From Trinickia dinghuensis (lineage in GTDB: Bacteria > Pseudomonadota > Gammaproteobacteria > Burkholderiales > Burkholderiaceae), in contig NZ_QRGA01000011.1 of NCBI RefSeq assembly GCF_003367175.1, positions 62,001 to 126,000 on the forward strand: 64,000 nt of DNA, in the 5' to 3' direction. Positions within the stretch are counted from its first letter, which is position 1; the number at the start of each line of letters is the position of its first letter. Below are positions 39,513-48,621 of this stretch, piece after piece. Position numbers and translations under genes: made by a program. The notes beneath the pieces are model-generated. The model saw nothing but the letters and a program-made list of their open reading frames with translations, was not told the origin of the DNA and ran no database searches.

Positions 39513-42500
39513 GCTTCGGCTCCGGTCAAATGCGCGATCAACGGCTCGAAGACGATGCCCGCCAGCGCACCGAACGGTTCGTCGAGCGTCAGGTCGAGGC
39601 CGCGCCAGGCGATCGTCAGTGCGGGGTCGTCGGACTCGCCGCGCACGCGGTCGCTGATCCAAACACCGAGCGCTTCCGAATCGCCGCCGTTCGCTTTGGC
39701 CCACGCACTGCGTGGAAAAAACCGCAACGGCAACCGGCGCCCGGCGACGAACAGCGCAACGAGCAGTGCGAGATGTTCGAGCGGCTCATCGACACGCGAG
39801 AACGCGAAACGATCGGTTGCGCCGTACCACACCGTGCGGCAGGGCCCGTCGGGCTGCGCCGCACAGTACGCGAGATGAGCGAGCCAAGCGTTCAGATATT
39901 CGCGCGCATTCGGGCTCGCGTAGCGATAGAGCACCTGACCCGCATCGGTCACGCGGCTCAACGTCCCTTGCAGCTGCACGGGCGCCGCGTTGAGCAGCGC
40001 CTCGCGCAGGGCCGCGTCGTGCTCGCCGAAGAGCGCGACGCCGCCGGTATCCGGCCAGCGGGCAGACACTTGCAGTGCGAACGGCAAGCGGGCCGCGCCC
40101 GCCGCGAGGGCCGTGCGCACGTCACCGGCCAGCCGGCCCAGCGCGCCGAGTTCGCGGCGTTTGAGCACATCGCCCGTCGCGCCGGCAGGCAGTTCGGGGC
40201 TCGCTTGCGCGATTCGCCATGCACGAGCGCGCGACTCGTCGTCGTCGCGATCGATTAGCCGCGGCAGCAATCGATCGGCGAGCGCATCGCGCCCCGCGTA
40301 GTCGAGTTCGAACGGTTCGACTTCGAGCAGTTCGCCTTGCGACTTCTCGAGCACGACACCGAGCCGCTCGCGTAGCAACGCGCGCGCGGGGTGCTGCCAG
40401 AAGCGCTGAAAATCGGCGAACGAAACGGGCTCGGCTGCTTCGGGCGGCAGCGGAGCCGCGAAGAACGGCGCGGTCACGGGCTCGGCATTGGCGGCCAATT
40501 GCCGCGCCAGACGGGCGCGCTCGGCGTCGTACGAGAACAACGGACGTGTGCCGTTGAAATAGGCCGCCGAAAACGGCTGCAACGGATGTTCGACGACGAA
40601 CGAGGCGCGCGCGGCCTCGATTTCGGCGGGCGCCGCGTCCGCGCCCGCCTTCGCGCGCGCGAGGTGATCGAGCAATTCGTCGACGAGCGAGGCCGGCGGC
40701 AGCGGCGCGTTGTCGCGGATGCTGCGCCCCGTGTAGCCGATGAAGAAGCGCTCGCGCGCGGCCAGCAGCAGATCGAGGAAGAGATTGCGTTCGTCGGCAC
40801 GGCGCTGGCGGTCGCCCAGCTGCGGCATCGCGGCCATCAAGTCGAACTCGTCGGCGCGCGCGAGGCTCGGCAAGACACCATCGTCCATGCCAATCAAGCA
40901 GATCGCGCGGTACGGCAAGCCGCGCAAACTCGTCAGCGACGAGAACGTCACGCCGCCCCACGGCACACCGCCGTGCGCCGCATCATCGAGTGCGACCGTC
41001 AACGCGGCCCGCACGACCGCGGCCGGCGCCTGCTCGTCGCGGGCACCGTCGCGCATCGCATCGAGGGCTTTCTCGACGGCGTCGCGCACGCCGGCGAGTG
41101 AATCGGCGAACGGGGGCGCCGCATCGAATAGGCGCGCGAGCGCATCGGCCAACAGCGCGCTCCACGCGTCGCAAGTCAGCGCTTCGCGCGATCGCCGGAC
41201 GAAGCCGTATAGGTCGTCGACGAAGCGCGCGAGACGCCCGAGCAGTTCGGCATCGGCGCCGCGCGCGCCGGCAACGGGCAACCAAGCATCGACGGGCTCG
41301 CCGTCGTCGGGCATCGCATAGCCGAGGAAGAGCCGCGTCAGCGCATCGGCGAAGGTATGGCGCGCGCCCGTCAAGGCATGCGCGGCACGCTCGTCGCCAC
41401 CCGCCGGCGCCTCGTTCGCGAGGCCGCGCCGCGCGCCGGCCGCGGCCAACCATCCCTGCACCGTGTCGAGCGCCACGGCATCGATGCCGTAGCGCACCGC
41501 AACCGCATCGACACGCAGCCATTCGACGAGTTCGGGCGCCGTCACGCCACGATCGGCGAGCGCGAGCCAATCGAGCAGCACGCGCGCGATCGGATTGGCC
41601 TGCGACGGCGGCAGGCCCGTGATCCGATAGGGAATGCGGCCGCGTTCGTCGCCCTGCGTCGTGCCGAACACAGCGTCGATCAGCGGCGCGGCCGCCGCGA
41701 GGTCCGGACAGACGACGAGCACGTCGGACGGACGCAGCCCAGGCAGCGCGTCGCCGCTCGTCGCGCGGGCATCGTCGAACCAGCCGAGGAGCCGGTCATG
41801 CAGCACTTCAAGCTGGCGCGACAAGCTATGGCACGCGTGAACCTCGATGCCGCGTGCGCTTTCAAGCTCAGCCGTGACATCCTCCGCATCCGCGTACCCG
41901 TCGGCATCGGCACCTCCATCGCCGTCGCCGTCGCCGCCGGACCCCTCCGGCACCAAATCCAGCATGGCGTTCTGCACGCGAGCGAGCCAGTTCGGCGCCT
42001 CGTTCTCGGCGAAACGCGTCGCCTCGCCCGATGCCGCGCCTTCCGTCAATTCATGCAGCAGATGCAGTTGCGCCTGCGTTTGCCTCCCCCACTCGGCGAG
42101 CAGCGGATGCCCAACTTCGTGAAAATCGAGCGAGTCGGCCGCGTCGAGCGCAAGCGCCGTCTTTTCGGTGACGATGTCGAACCAAAACTGGCGGCACGGG
42201 TTCATCACGTACAGCCGCACGTCGATCCAGCGCGACAGTTCGCGCAGCAGCGCAATATAAAGCGGCGCGATCGTCGGCAACGCGAATACGCTGACGGACT
42301 CGGGCCAACGCGCGCGCATCACCGCGTCGAGATCGAGCGTGCGGACGAGTTCCAGGAAGCGGTGAGCGGGCGGCGTGGCGTCGGCCGTCCCGTTCGCCTG
42401 CGCAAGTTCGGCCAGCACCGCGCGCCAGAGCCCCGCCTGCCAGCGCTCGTCTTCGCGCGCGGCGGCCGTCGCCTTCGCGACGCGCGACGGCGCGACACCG

Positions 42501-43018
42501 CCGGGGCCGGCCTCGAAGATCGACTGCCCGCGCTGCCAACGCGCGAGCCATTCGGGGCGGTACGTCAGGTAGTGGTCGAAGACGGTCGCCACGCGCCGCG
42601 CCAACTCGTAGCGCATCGGCGCGTCGGCCGCCTCGAGATAGCTGCGCAGGCGCGGCGAATCGAGCCACGCGGCCGAGCCCGCCGATTCGTCGTCAAGCGC
42701 GCCGTCCGCCCCTTGTGGGCTTCGCGCGAACAGCCGGTAACAGCGCCAAGCGAGACGCTCGGCCCCGAGCGGCGAATGCTGGGGCACGTCGATGACGCCG
42801 CCGATCTGCTTCCAGAGCCACTGGGCAAGGTAATCGAAATCGACGTTCGCGCAAATGCCGCGGCGCGCGGCGAGTTCGAGTTCGAGCCGGCGGCGCACGG
42901 CCGCGCTCGGCACGACGATCTGCTCGCTCGTCCACGGATCGGCGGGCATGGCGGCGAGATCGTCGACGAGCGCTTGAACGAGCGTTTCGTACCGATTCGA
43001 ATAGAAAAGCTGGAGCAT
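39509..43018 (-). CDS. recC: RecBCD exonuclease V gamma subunit RecC
   Basis: 1169 aa from ATG 43018 (GTG 43123 is open but adds 35 unrelated residues). It recognises Chi and holds the complex together. Opening MLQLFYSNRYETLVQALVDD and PWTSEQIVVPSAAVRRRLEL are typical, as are RVLLDWLALADRGV and TFSSLTSLRGLPYRAICLIG with MDDGVLPS. An acidic Asp/Gly-rich loop (about residues 385-410) is likely a flexible insertion. First gene of recCBD. Confidence 0.95.
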   Translation of the reverse strand: MLQLFYSNRYETLVQALVDDLAAMPADPWTSEQIVVPSAAVRRRLELELAARRGICANVDFDYLAQWLWKQIGGVIDVPQHSPLGAERLAWRCYRLFARSPQGADGALDDESAGSAAWLDSPRLRSYLEAADAPMRYELARRVATVFDHYLTYRPEWLARWQRGQSIFEAGPGGVAPSRVAKATAAAREDERWQAGLWRAVLAELAQANGTADATPPAHRFLELVRTLDLDAVMRARWPESVSVFALPTIAPLYIALLRELSRWIDVRLYVMNPCRQFWFDIVTEKTALALDAADSLDFHEVGHPLLAEWGRQTQAQLHLLHELTEGAASGEATRFAENEAPNWLARVQNAMLDLVPEGSGGDGDGDGGADADGYADAEDVTAELESARGIEVHACHSLSRQLEVLHDRLLGWFDDARATSGDALPGLRPSDVLVVCPDLAAAAPLIDAVFGTTQGDERGRIPYRITGLPPSQANPIARVLLDWLALADRGVTAPELVEWLRVDAVAVRYGIDAVALDTVQGWLAAAGARRGLANEAPAGGDERAAHALTGARHTFADALTRLFLGYAMPDDGEPVDAWLPVAGARGADAELLGRLARFVDDLYGFVRRSREALTCDAWSALLADALARLFDAAPPFADSLAGVRDAVEKALDAMRDGARDEQAPAAVVRAALTVALDDAAHGGVPWGGVTFSSLTSLRGLPYRAICLIGMDDGVLPSLARADEFDLMAAMPQLGDRQRRADERNLFLDLLLAARERFFIGYTGRSIRDNAPLPPASLVDELLDHLARAKAGADAAPAEIEAARASFVVEHPLQPFSAAYFNGTRPLFSYDAERARLARQLAANAEPVTAPFFAAPLPPEAAEPVSFADFQRFWQHPARALLRERLGVVLEKSQGELLEVEPFELDYAGRDALADRLLPRLIDRDDDESRARAWRIAQASPELPAGATGDVLKRRELGALGRLAGDVRTALAAGAARLPFALQVSARWPDTGGVALFGEHDAALREALLNAAPVQLQGTLSRVTDAGQVLYRYASPNAREYLNAWLAHLAYCAAQPDGPCRTVWYGATDRFAFSRVDEPLEHLALLVALFVAGRRLPLRFFPRSAWAKANGGDSEALGVWISDRVRGESDDPALTIAWRGLDLTLDEPFGALAGIVFEPLIAHLTGAEA

Positions 43019-43254
43019 GAACCCTTGGCGTGGAGCGCGCGCCCGACACTCGCGCGCGAGGCGGGCGGCAAAAGCGTCAGCATAGCAAAGGCATGGGCCG
43101 CCGGATCCGCTTTGCGGTGGCACGGCGGCACACTCGCCTCTCGCGCTCGCCTCTGGTGCAAGGCGAGCCCAGGCGGCCGTGCCCGGCGCGCATGAAATAC
43201 GATAGACTCCACGCGAACCCCATCTGGCCCTTCCCGCTGCCCGCCGCGAGATCG

Positions 43255-45561
43255 ATGCGCTACTCGAAAGAAATCGAAAAATTTCTCTACAGCCAATATT
43301 TTTTCGGTGGACTGCGTTCGGCCATCGGCGTGTCGCTGCCGGCAGTCCTGTGCCTGGTCGTGTTTCACAAGGCCGACCTCGGCTTCACGATCGCGACGGG
43401 CGCGCTCGGCGCCTGCGTCGTCGACATGCCCGGCCCGCTCAAATACAAGCACAACGAAATGCTCGTATGCAGCGTCCTCGGCTTCCTCTCCGCGCTGGCG
43501 ACGGGACTGGCGACGTTCAACGTCTTCGCGCTATGGGCCGTCGTCGTCGCGCTGACGTTCGTGCTGTCGCTGGCCGTCGTCTACGGCAACCGCTGGCCGC
43601 AAATCAGCTTTGCCACGCTGTTCATGATGGTGATGACGCTCGAGGAGCATTTCACGCCGCTGCAGGCGCTGATCAACGCGAGCTGGATTTTGCTGGGCGG
43701 GCTCTGGTACACCTACTGGGCGACGCTGATCTCGCAGTGGCAGGCGCACCGGATCGAACAGCAGGCATTGGCCGAAAACGTCTTCGCCAGCGCCGAATAC
43801 CTGCTCGCTCGCGCCGATTTCTACGATGTCGACGCGAACCTCGACGAGTGCTACACCCGGCTCGTCGAGAAGCAGACGGCGGCCGTCGAAATGCAGGACG
43901 CCGCGCGGGCGATCGTCCTGCGCAATTTGCCGAAGCTCCGGCGCGGCAAGCTCGACGCGCAACGCGTCACGCTGTTCAATCTGTTCATCAATACCGTGGA
44001 TCTGCATGAGCTGTTCGTCGGCGCGCACACCGACTATCCGCTCATGCGCAGTACTTTCGGCAATGCCGACTTGATGCTGTTCTTCCGCGATCTGATCCGC
44101 AAGGCGGCGAGCGACCTCGAGGAGATCGGCTTGGCCGTGCTGCAAAACCGCAAGCCCGATTCGCGCGTGAACATGAAGGCCGAAATGCGCGCGATCGAGT
44201 ATGAGATCGAGGTCATGCGCAAGCAAAATCTGCCCGAGCGCAACCCCGAGGCTTACGCGGCGGCATCGGCCACGTTCCGGCGCATCTGGAGCGCGGTGCG
44301 CCTCATCGACAAGATGAAAAAGAGCGTCGCCAACGAGAAGCCGAGCGTGAAGACCGAGATGCGCATCGACCATACGCTCATGCGGTTTCTGTCGGGCCGA
44401 CGCGTGCCGCTGCCGCAGATCTTTTCGAATCTGACGATGGCGTCGCCGAGTTTTCGCCACGCGCTGCGCGTGACGATCGCGGTGGCCGTCGGCTTCTGGC
44501 TCGGGCGTTTGCTGCCGCTGACGAACGCCTATTGGATCGTGATGACAACGCTCATCATCATGAAGCCGGGCTACTCGCTGACCAAGCAGCGCAACACGCA
44601 GCGGATCGTCGGCACGGCGATCGGCTGCGCGGCGAGCCTTGCGTTGATTTGGTTCGTGAAGTCGCCGGTCGTGCTGCTCGTCTTCATGTTCGCGTCGATG
44701 GTGATGAGCTACAGCCTGCTGCTGTTCAACTACGCGGGAAGCGTCGTGTTCACCTCGTCGTACGTGCTGCTGCTGTTCCACCTGCTCGCGCCGGGCGGCA
44801 TGCGCATCATCGGCGAGCGGGCGATCGACACCTTCATCGGCTGCGCGCTCGCGATCGCGGCGAGTCACCTGTTCCCCTACTGGGAATATAGGCTGATGGG
44901 CAAGCTCGTCACGGAAATGCTGGCCGCGACGCGGCAGTATCTCGAGAGTGCCTGGTGGTGGGGCAACGCGCCGGGTACGGGTGCGGGTGCGGCGAATACG
45001 GAAGGTGAGCGCACCTCGGGCGCGGCAACCGCAGCGCGGGCCGGCGGTTCACCCGCCGACCCAGCCGGCGACGACGATCGCGATTTCCGTTATCGCCTTG
45101 CCCGCAAGAACGTCCATATCGCGTTCGCGAATCTGGCGCAGGCGTTTCGCCGCATGATGCTCGAACCCAAGGCCCAGCAGCGGTTCGTGCCCGAAATGAA
45201 CGACTTGCTCGTGCAAAGTCACGTGCTGGCCGCCCACATTACCGCGGCCGCGCCGCTGCTGCGCGGCATGGTTCAGCGCGAGCCGGACGGCTCGCAGGCA
45301 TTGCAGCGGGCGTTGTCGACGGTGCGCGAGAATCTCGCGCAAGCGCAATCGGGCAACGCGGCACCCGCCGACCAGGCAGAGACGACCAAGCAGGTCACGC
45401 GCGAACTCGATGCGATGGTGGTCGACGTCGAGCGCGCCGGCGCGCAGCCGGCCGAGTTCATCGGCGAGTTGAAGCTGCTCGCGCTCCAATGCAAGCAGAT
45501 GCTCGCCGCCTCGTTCCTCATTAGGAAGGACGCGGGCGCGATTCACCTGCCCGAGGCTTGA
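43255..45561 (+). CDS. FUSC-family inner-membrane protein (YccC/YhfK-like)
   Basis: 768 aa. ATG 43255 is placed just before the conserved SKEIEKFLYSQYFFGGLRSA; ATG 43192 is possible. Two membrane blocks of five to six helices (about 20-160 and 400-540) each followed by a cytoplasmic helical domain, the architecture of YccC-type proteins and aromatic-acid exporters (AaeB relatives). FUSC signature LPLTNAYWIVMTTLIIMKPG. An Ala/Gly/Thr-rich linker lies at about 575-610. Substrate unknown. The start is 237 bases from recC, divergently oriented. Confidence 0.87.
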   Translation: MRYSKEIEKFLYSQYFFGGLRSAIGVSLPAVLCLVVFHKADLGFTIATGALGACVVDMPGPLKYKHNEMLVCSVLGFLSALATGLATFNVFALWAVVVALTFVLSLAVVYGNRWPQISFATLFMMVMTLEEHFTPLQALINASWILLGGLWYTYWATLISQWQAHRIEQQALAENVFASAEYLLARADFYDVDANLDECYTRLVEKQTAAVEMQDAARAIVLRNLPKLRRGKLDAQRVTLFNLFINTVDLHELFVGAHTDYPLMRSTFGNADLMLFFRDLIRKAASDLEEIGLAVLQNRKPDSRVNMKAEMRAIEYEIEVMRKQNLPERNPEAYAAASATFRRIWSAVRLIDKMKKSVANEKPSVKTEMRIDHTLMRFLSGRRVPLPQIFSNLTMASPSFRHALRVTIAVAVGFWLGRLLPLTNAYWIVMTTLIIMKPGYSLTKQRNTQRIVGTAIGCAASLALIWFVKSPVVLLVFMFASMVMSYSLLLFNYAGSVVFTSSYVLLLFHLLAPGGMRIIGERAIDTFIGCALAIAASHLFPYWEYRLMGKLVTEMLAATRQYLESAWWWGNAPGTGAGAANTEGERTSGAATAARAGGSPADPAGDDDRDFRYRLARKNVHIAFANLAQAFRRMMLEPKAQQRFVPEMNDLLVQSHVLAAHITAAAPLLRGMVQREPDGSQALQRALSTVRENLAQAQSGNAAPADQAETTKQVTRELDAMVVDVERAGAQPAEFIGELKLLALQCKQMLAASFLIRKDAGAIHLPEA

Positions 45562-45641
45562 CGGCCCGCGTGCGGGCCGAACAACTGCGCGTTATCGGGC
45601 CGGTATCCGCTTGGCGGGCCGGGTCGCCGGTTCGAAGTAGC

Positions 45642-45857
45642 TTACTGCGAAGCGCCGGTGGCGCTCGCGGCAGCGGCGCCGCTCGTTACCGCGGCCGTGG
45701 CCGCCGATTGCGCGCCGTAATGCTGCTCGTCGTACTCGCGTTTGCCCTTCATCGCGTTGTAGACGAAGGTGGCGATCACGATCAGCACGACTACGACGAT
45801 GAGGATGGCGACGCGGGTCGTGGGATCGGATTTCTTCGATTGGCGCGGATCGTTCAT
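45642..45857 (-). CDS. Small single-helix membrane protein
   Basis: 71 aa from ATG 45857: a basic N-terminus (NDPRQSKKSDPTTR), one strong membrane helix (VAILIVVVVLIVIATFVYNA, about 18-37), KGKREYDEQHYG, then an Ala/Ser/Thr tail. Sits between convergent FUSC and Lrp genes. Small proteins of this type are conserved in Burkholderiaceae but uncharacterised. No good ribosome binding site, so the start could be ATG 45878. Confidence 0.65.
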   Translation of the reverse strand: MNDPRQSKKSDPTTRVAILIVVVVLIVIATFVYNAMKGKREYDEQHYGAQSAATAAVTSGAAAASATGASQ

Positions 45858-45963
45858 GAGTGCGGGCCCGCGGCGCATCAAAGACGAACCGCCGGGCAAA
45901 AATAGTGAGACGAAAGCCGGCATTCTACGCGCATCGGGGGGAGTGTCACCGGCGTCGTCTGTG

Positions 45964-46422
45964 TCACCTGACCGGCAGCGCCGTCGAGTACTTGATCTGC
46001 TCCATCGCGAAGCTCGAACTGACGTCGAACAGCGGCACGGCCCGGATCAACTGCTTGTAGACGCGATCGTAATCGTCGATGTCGGAGACGACGATACGCA
46101 GCAGATAGTCGGTTTCGCCGCTCATCCGGTACGTTTCAACCACCTCCGGAATGTCGCGCACCGCCTGCACGAACTGGCGCGCCCATTCCTCCGTATGTTG
46201 GTTCGTGCGCACGGCGACGAACACCGTCGTGCCGACCCCAAGCTTGCGCGCGTCGCACAGCGCCACCTGCGCGCGAATCACGCCCTCTTCCTTGAGCCGC
46301 TGAACACGTTTCCAGCAGGGCGTCTGCGAGAGATTGACCCGGCTGGCAAGTTCGGCGATCGGCAACGTCGCGTCGGCCTGTAGCAACTCGACGAGCTTGC
46401 GATCGATAGCATCCATTCCCAT
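45964..46422 (-). CDS. Lrp/AsnC-family transcriptional regulator
   Basis: 152 aa from ATG 46422, with agga 8 bases upstream. N-terminal winged HTH (MDAIDRKLVELLQADATLPI, ELASRVNLSQTPCWKRVQRL), C-terminal RAM ligand domain (GTTVFVAVRTNQH, VVETYRMSGETDYLLRIVVS). Responds to an amino acid; the ligand is not deducible. The neighbours are not amino-acid genes. A good promoter lies at 46471-46498. Confidence 0.93.
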   Translation of the reverse strand: MGMDAIDRKLVELLQADATLPIAELASRVNLSQTPCWKRVQRLKEEGVIRAQVALCDARKLGVGTTVFVAVRTNQHTEEWARQFVQAVRDIPEVVETYRMSGETDYLLRIVVSDIDDYDRVYKQLIRAVPLFDVSSSFAMEQIKYSTALPVR

Positions 46423-46470
46423 TTCAATTCCTAGATAGAAATTTTTTCTACATAGTAGCGATACCGTGGA

Positions 46471-46498
46471 ATTATAGGGAAATGCTTCGTCGAGACAA
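46471..46498 (-). promoter_or_regulatory. Sigma70-type promoter of the lrp-like gene
   Basis: -35 TTGTCT (46498-46493), 16-base spacer, -10 TATAAT (46476-46471), a perfect -10. About 45 bases of AT-rich leader follow before ATG 46422. Confidence 0.6.
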
Positions 46499-46589
46499 GA
46501 CGCTATCAATCCTGCCTCGCTCCAATCCGGCGGCGTATTGTCGATGGCGTGCCGCCCCGAACGGCACGTCATCGCTCAAGAGGCTCCGC

Positions 46590-47234
46590 TCAATACGCGA
46601 CCGTCGCGATACGGCGCACGAAGCGGCCCTGCTCGATTTCGTCGACGAAGGCGGCCGCGTAGTCCTCGGCCGAGATCTTGCTGTTGCCGCTAGCATCGAC
46701 AATCAAAGAGTCGGCCCCGGTGCGGAACGTGCCGGTCTTGGTGCCCGGCGCGATCATCGCGGCCGGCGAGAAGAACGTCCAATCGAGATCGTCAACCGTT
46801 CGATAGACGCCGAGCGCTTCCCGATGCGCGAGCGCGACCGCCTTGTAGGCATCCGGAAAACCTTCGGTATCGACGAGCTGCTTGCCCGGTGCGACCTCGA
46901 GCGAGCCCGCGCCGCCGACGGCGACGAGCCGTTTGACGCCCGCCGCGCGTGCAAGCCCAACGAGCGAACGGGTGGCCTCGATGACTTTCGACGCGTCGTC
47001 ATGCGCAGGACCGTAGGCACTGGCGATGACGTCGAAGCCGGCGATTTGCGCCGCACTCGCTGCCGCATCGAACAGATCGCCCGCGATAACCTTCAATTCG
47101 GGCAACCCATCCACCGCCTTCGGCCGACGCACGATCGCTGTCACCTCGTGCCCCCGCGCGAGCGCTTCCGCAGCGATCCGCGATCCGATCATCCCCGTGG
47201 CGCCGAAAAGCGCGATTTTCAAACGTTGTTGCAT
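46590..47234 (-). CDS. NAD(P)H-binding oxidoreductase (YwnB-like atypical SDR)
   Basis: 214 aa, ATG 47234 with caggag 6 bases upstream. Rossmann fold with glycine motif FGATGMIGSRIAAEAL near residue 9, then GDLFDAAASA and VASVGG-like VAVGGAGSLEVAPG. No catalytic YxxxK is apparent, as in NmrA/YwnB-type atypical SDRs, which may sense or reduce NAD(P)H. A 21-base palindrome lies just upstream, matching one before the Rrf2 gene. Confidence 0.85.
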   Translation of the reverse strand: MQQRLKIALFGATGMIGSRIAAEALARGHEVTAIVRRPKAVDGLPELKVIAGDLFDAAASAAQIAGFDVIASAYGPAHDDASKVIEATRSLVGLARAAGVKRLVAVGGAGSLEVAPGKQLVDTEGFPDAYKAVALAHREALGVYRTVDDLDWTFFSPAAMIAPGTKTGTFRTGADSLIVDASGNSKISAEDYAAAFVDEIEQGRFVRRIATVAY

Positions 47235-47256
47235 GTGAGACTCCTGTCAAATTAAT

Positions 47257-47277
47257 ATGTAACTTAGATAGTTACAT
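47257..47277. promoter_or_regulatory. Rrf2-type operator upstream of the oxidoreductase
   Basis: Perfect inverted repeat atgtaact-tagat-agttacat, 23 bases from the start codon of the oxidoreductase. A near copy precedes the Rrf2 gene. Confidence 0.75.
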
Positions 47278-47333
47278 TTATGAGCCGAAAAAAGAGAGGC
47301 TGCGCCTCTCGCGGATGTCAATCACCGCCCCGC

Positions 47334-47774
47334 CTATCCCCCACCGACCGCGTTTTCGGCTTCGATCACGCCCGCCGTGACGTCGGCCAGTGTCCGCGCG
47401 CCGAGCGACGCCTCCATCGCCTGCTGCGCATCGTCGACGATACCTTCCAACACCTGCTGGATGTGCCGCCCGACCATGCACGCCGGATTCGGCGCCTCTC
47501 GATGCAAGCCGAACAAACGCGCCTCGTCCACCGCGCGATAGACCTCGACGAGCCGAATCGCGCCGGGCTCCCGCGCCAGCAGCGCACCGCCGCCGGCACC
47601 GAGTTGCGACGCGGTAAGCCCCGCTTGAGCCAGCATCGACAGCAGCCGGCGGATCAGCGCCGGATTCGTGTTGACGCTGCCGGCGATGATGTCCGACGAC
47701 AACGGCACGCCTTGCTGTAGCGAAAGCAGCGCCAGGATATGCACAGCGTAGGCGAAACGACTGCTGGTGTTCAT
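47334..47774 (-). CDS. Rrf2-family transcriptional regulator (YwnA-like)
   Basis: 146 aa. N-terminal winged HTH (SSRFAYAVHILALLSLQQGV, SDIIAGSVNTNPALIRRLLS, GLTASQLGAGGGALLAREPG). It has one Cys (NPACMVG) and not the three-Cys cluster of IscR or NsrR, so it probably does not bind an iron-sulfur cluster. The pairing with a YwnB-like oxidoreductase 100 bases downstream is the same as ywnA-ywnB. Palindromes before both genes suggest it represses both. Confidence 0.9.
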   Translation of the reverse strand: MNTSSRFAYAVHILALLSLQQGVPLSSDIIAGSVNTNPALIRRLLSMLAQAGLTASQLGAGGGALLAREPGAIRLVEVYRAVDEARLFGLHREAPNPACMVGRHIQQVLEGIVDDAQQAMEASLGARTLADVTAGVIEAENAVGGG

Positions 47775-47800
47775 CGAGGAAAGGGTTGGGCTTCAAAAAC

Positions 47801-47820
47801 TGTAACTATAGTAATTACAT
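47801..47820. promoter_or_regulatory. Rrf2-type operator upstream of the Rrf2 gene
   Basis: tgtaactatagtaattacat is an imperfect version of the 47257-47277 palindrome with the same outer arms. It lies 27 bases before the Rrf2 start codon and suggests autorepression. Confidence 0.65.
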
Positions 47821-48039
47821 TTCACACCGTGTGCAACCCCGGACAAAAACGCCGGCCAACCGGGAACCGCCACGGGAAACGACGAAACGATCGACGTCGC
47901 GATGCCGCGCGCATCGCCGTCACTCGCGAGGAGTACACTGCCCTGCTCGCCCTTGCTCGTCCCACGAAGCCTAGATCGGTCGTCGTTCGGTACTCGTTCT
48001 GTAGTCGTCCATCCCCTCACATCGCGAAGGAGAAAGGCC

Positions 48040-48621
48040 ATGGCCGCGAAGAAGATTCTGTTTCTGACAGGTGATTTCGCAGAAGATTACGAGACGATGG
48101 TCCCGTTTCAGGCGCTACAGGCGGTCGGACATACGGTCGACGCCGTCTGTCCCGGCAAGCGGGCCGGCCAGAAAGTGAAAACGGCGATCCACGATTTCGA
48201 GGGCGATCAGACCTACACCGAGAAGCCCGGTCACCAATTCGCGCTGAACGCGACCTTCGATGAAATCGACCCCGTCACCTACGACGCGCTGGCGATCGCC
48301 GGCGGCCGCGCCCCCGAATATTTGCGCCTCGATCCGAAGGTGATCGACCTCGTGCGCCATTTCGCGCAGGAGGGCAAGCCGATCGCGGCCATCTGCCACG
48401 CCGCGCAACTGCTCGCGGCGGCCGAAGTGATCCGGGGCAAACGCATCTCCGCGTATCCGGCCTGCGCGCCCGAAGTCCGCCTCGCGGGCGGCGAGTACGC
48501 CGACATTCCCGTCGATGCGGCCGTCACCGACGGACAATTCGTCACGGCGCCCGCCTGGCCGGCCCACCCCGAGTGGCTGCGTCAATTCCTCGTCTTGCTC
48601 GGCACGCGCATCGAGCTCTAA
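48040..48621 (+). CDS. DJ-1/PfpI family protein (type 1 glutamine amidotransferase-like)
   Basis: 193 aa from ATG 48040 with aaggag 8-13 bases upstream. Nucleophile elbow with the reactive Cys in [11 protein letters not shown] (about residue 125), preceded by [10 protein letters not shown]; the acidic partner lies in DFAEDYET. Members include stress-induced proteases, deglycases and glyoxalases; which reaction applies is unknown. Its stop overlaps the stop of the convergent hybrid-kinase gene by three bases. Confidence 0.88.
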   Translation: MAAKKILFLTGDFAEDYETMVPFQALQAVGHTVDAVCPGKRAGQKVKTAIHDFEGDQTYTEKPGHQFALNATFDEIDPVTYDALAIAGGRAPEYLRLDPKVIDLVRHFAQEGKPIAAICHAAQLLAAAEVIRGKRISAYPACAPEVRLAGGEYADIPVDAAVTDGQFVTAPAWPAHPEWLRQFLVLLGTRIEL

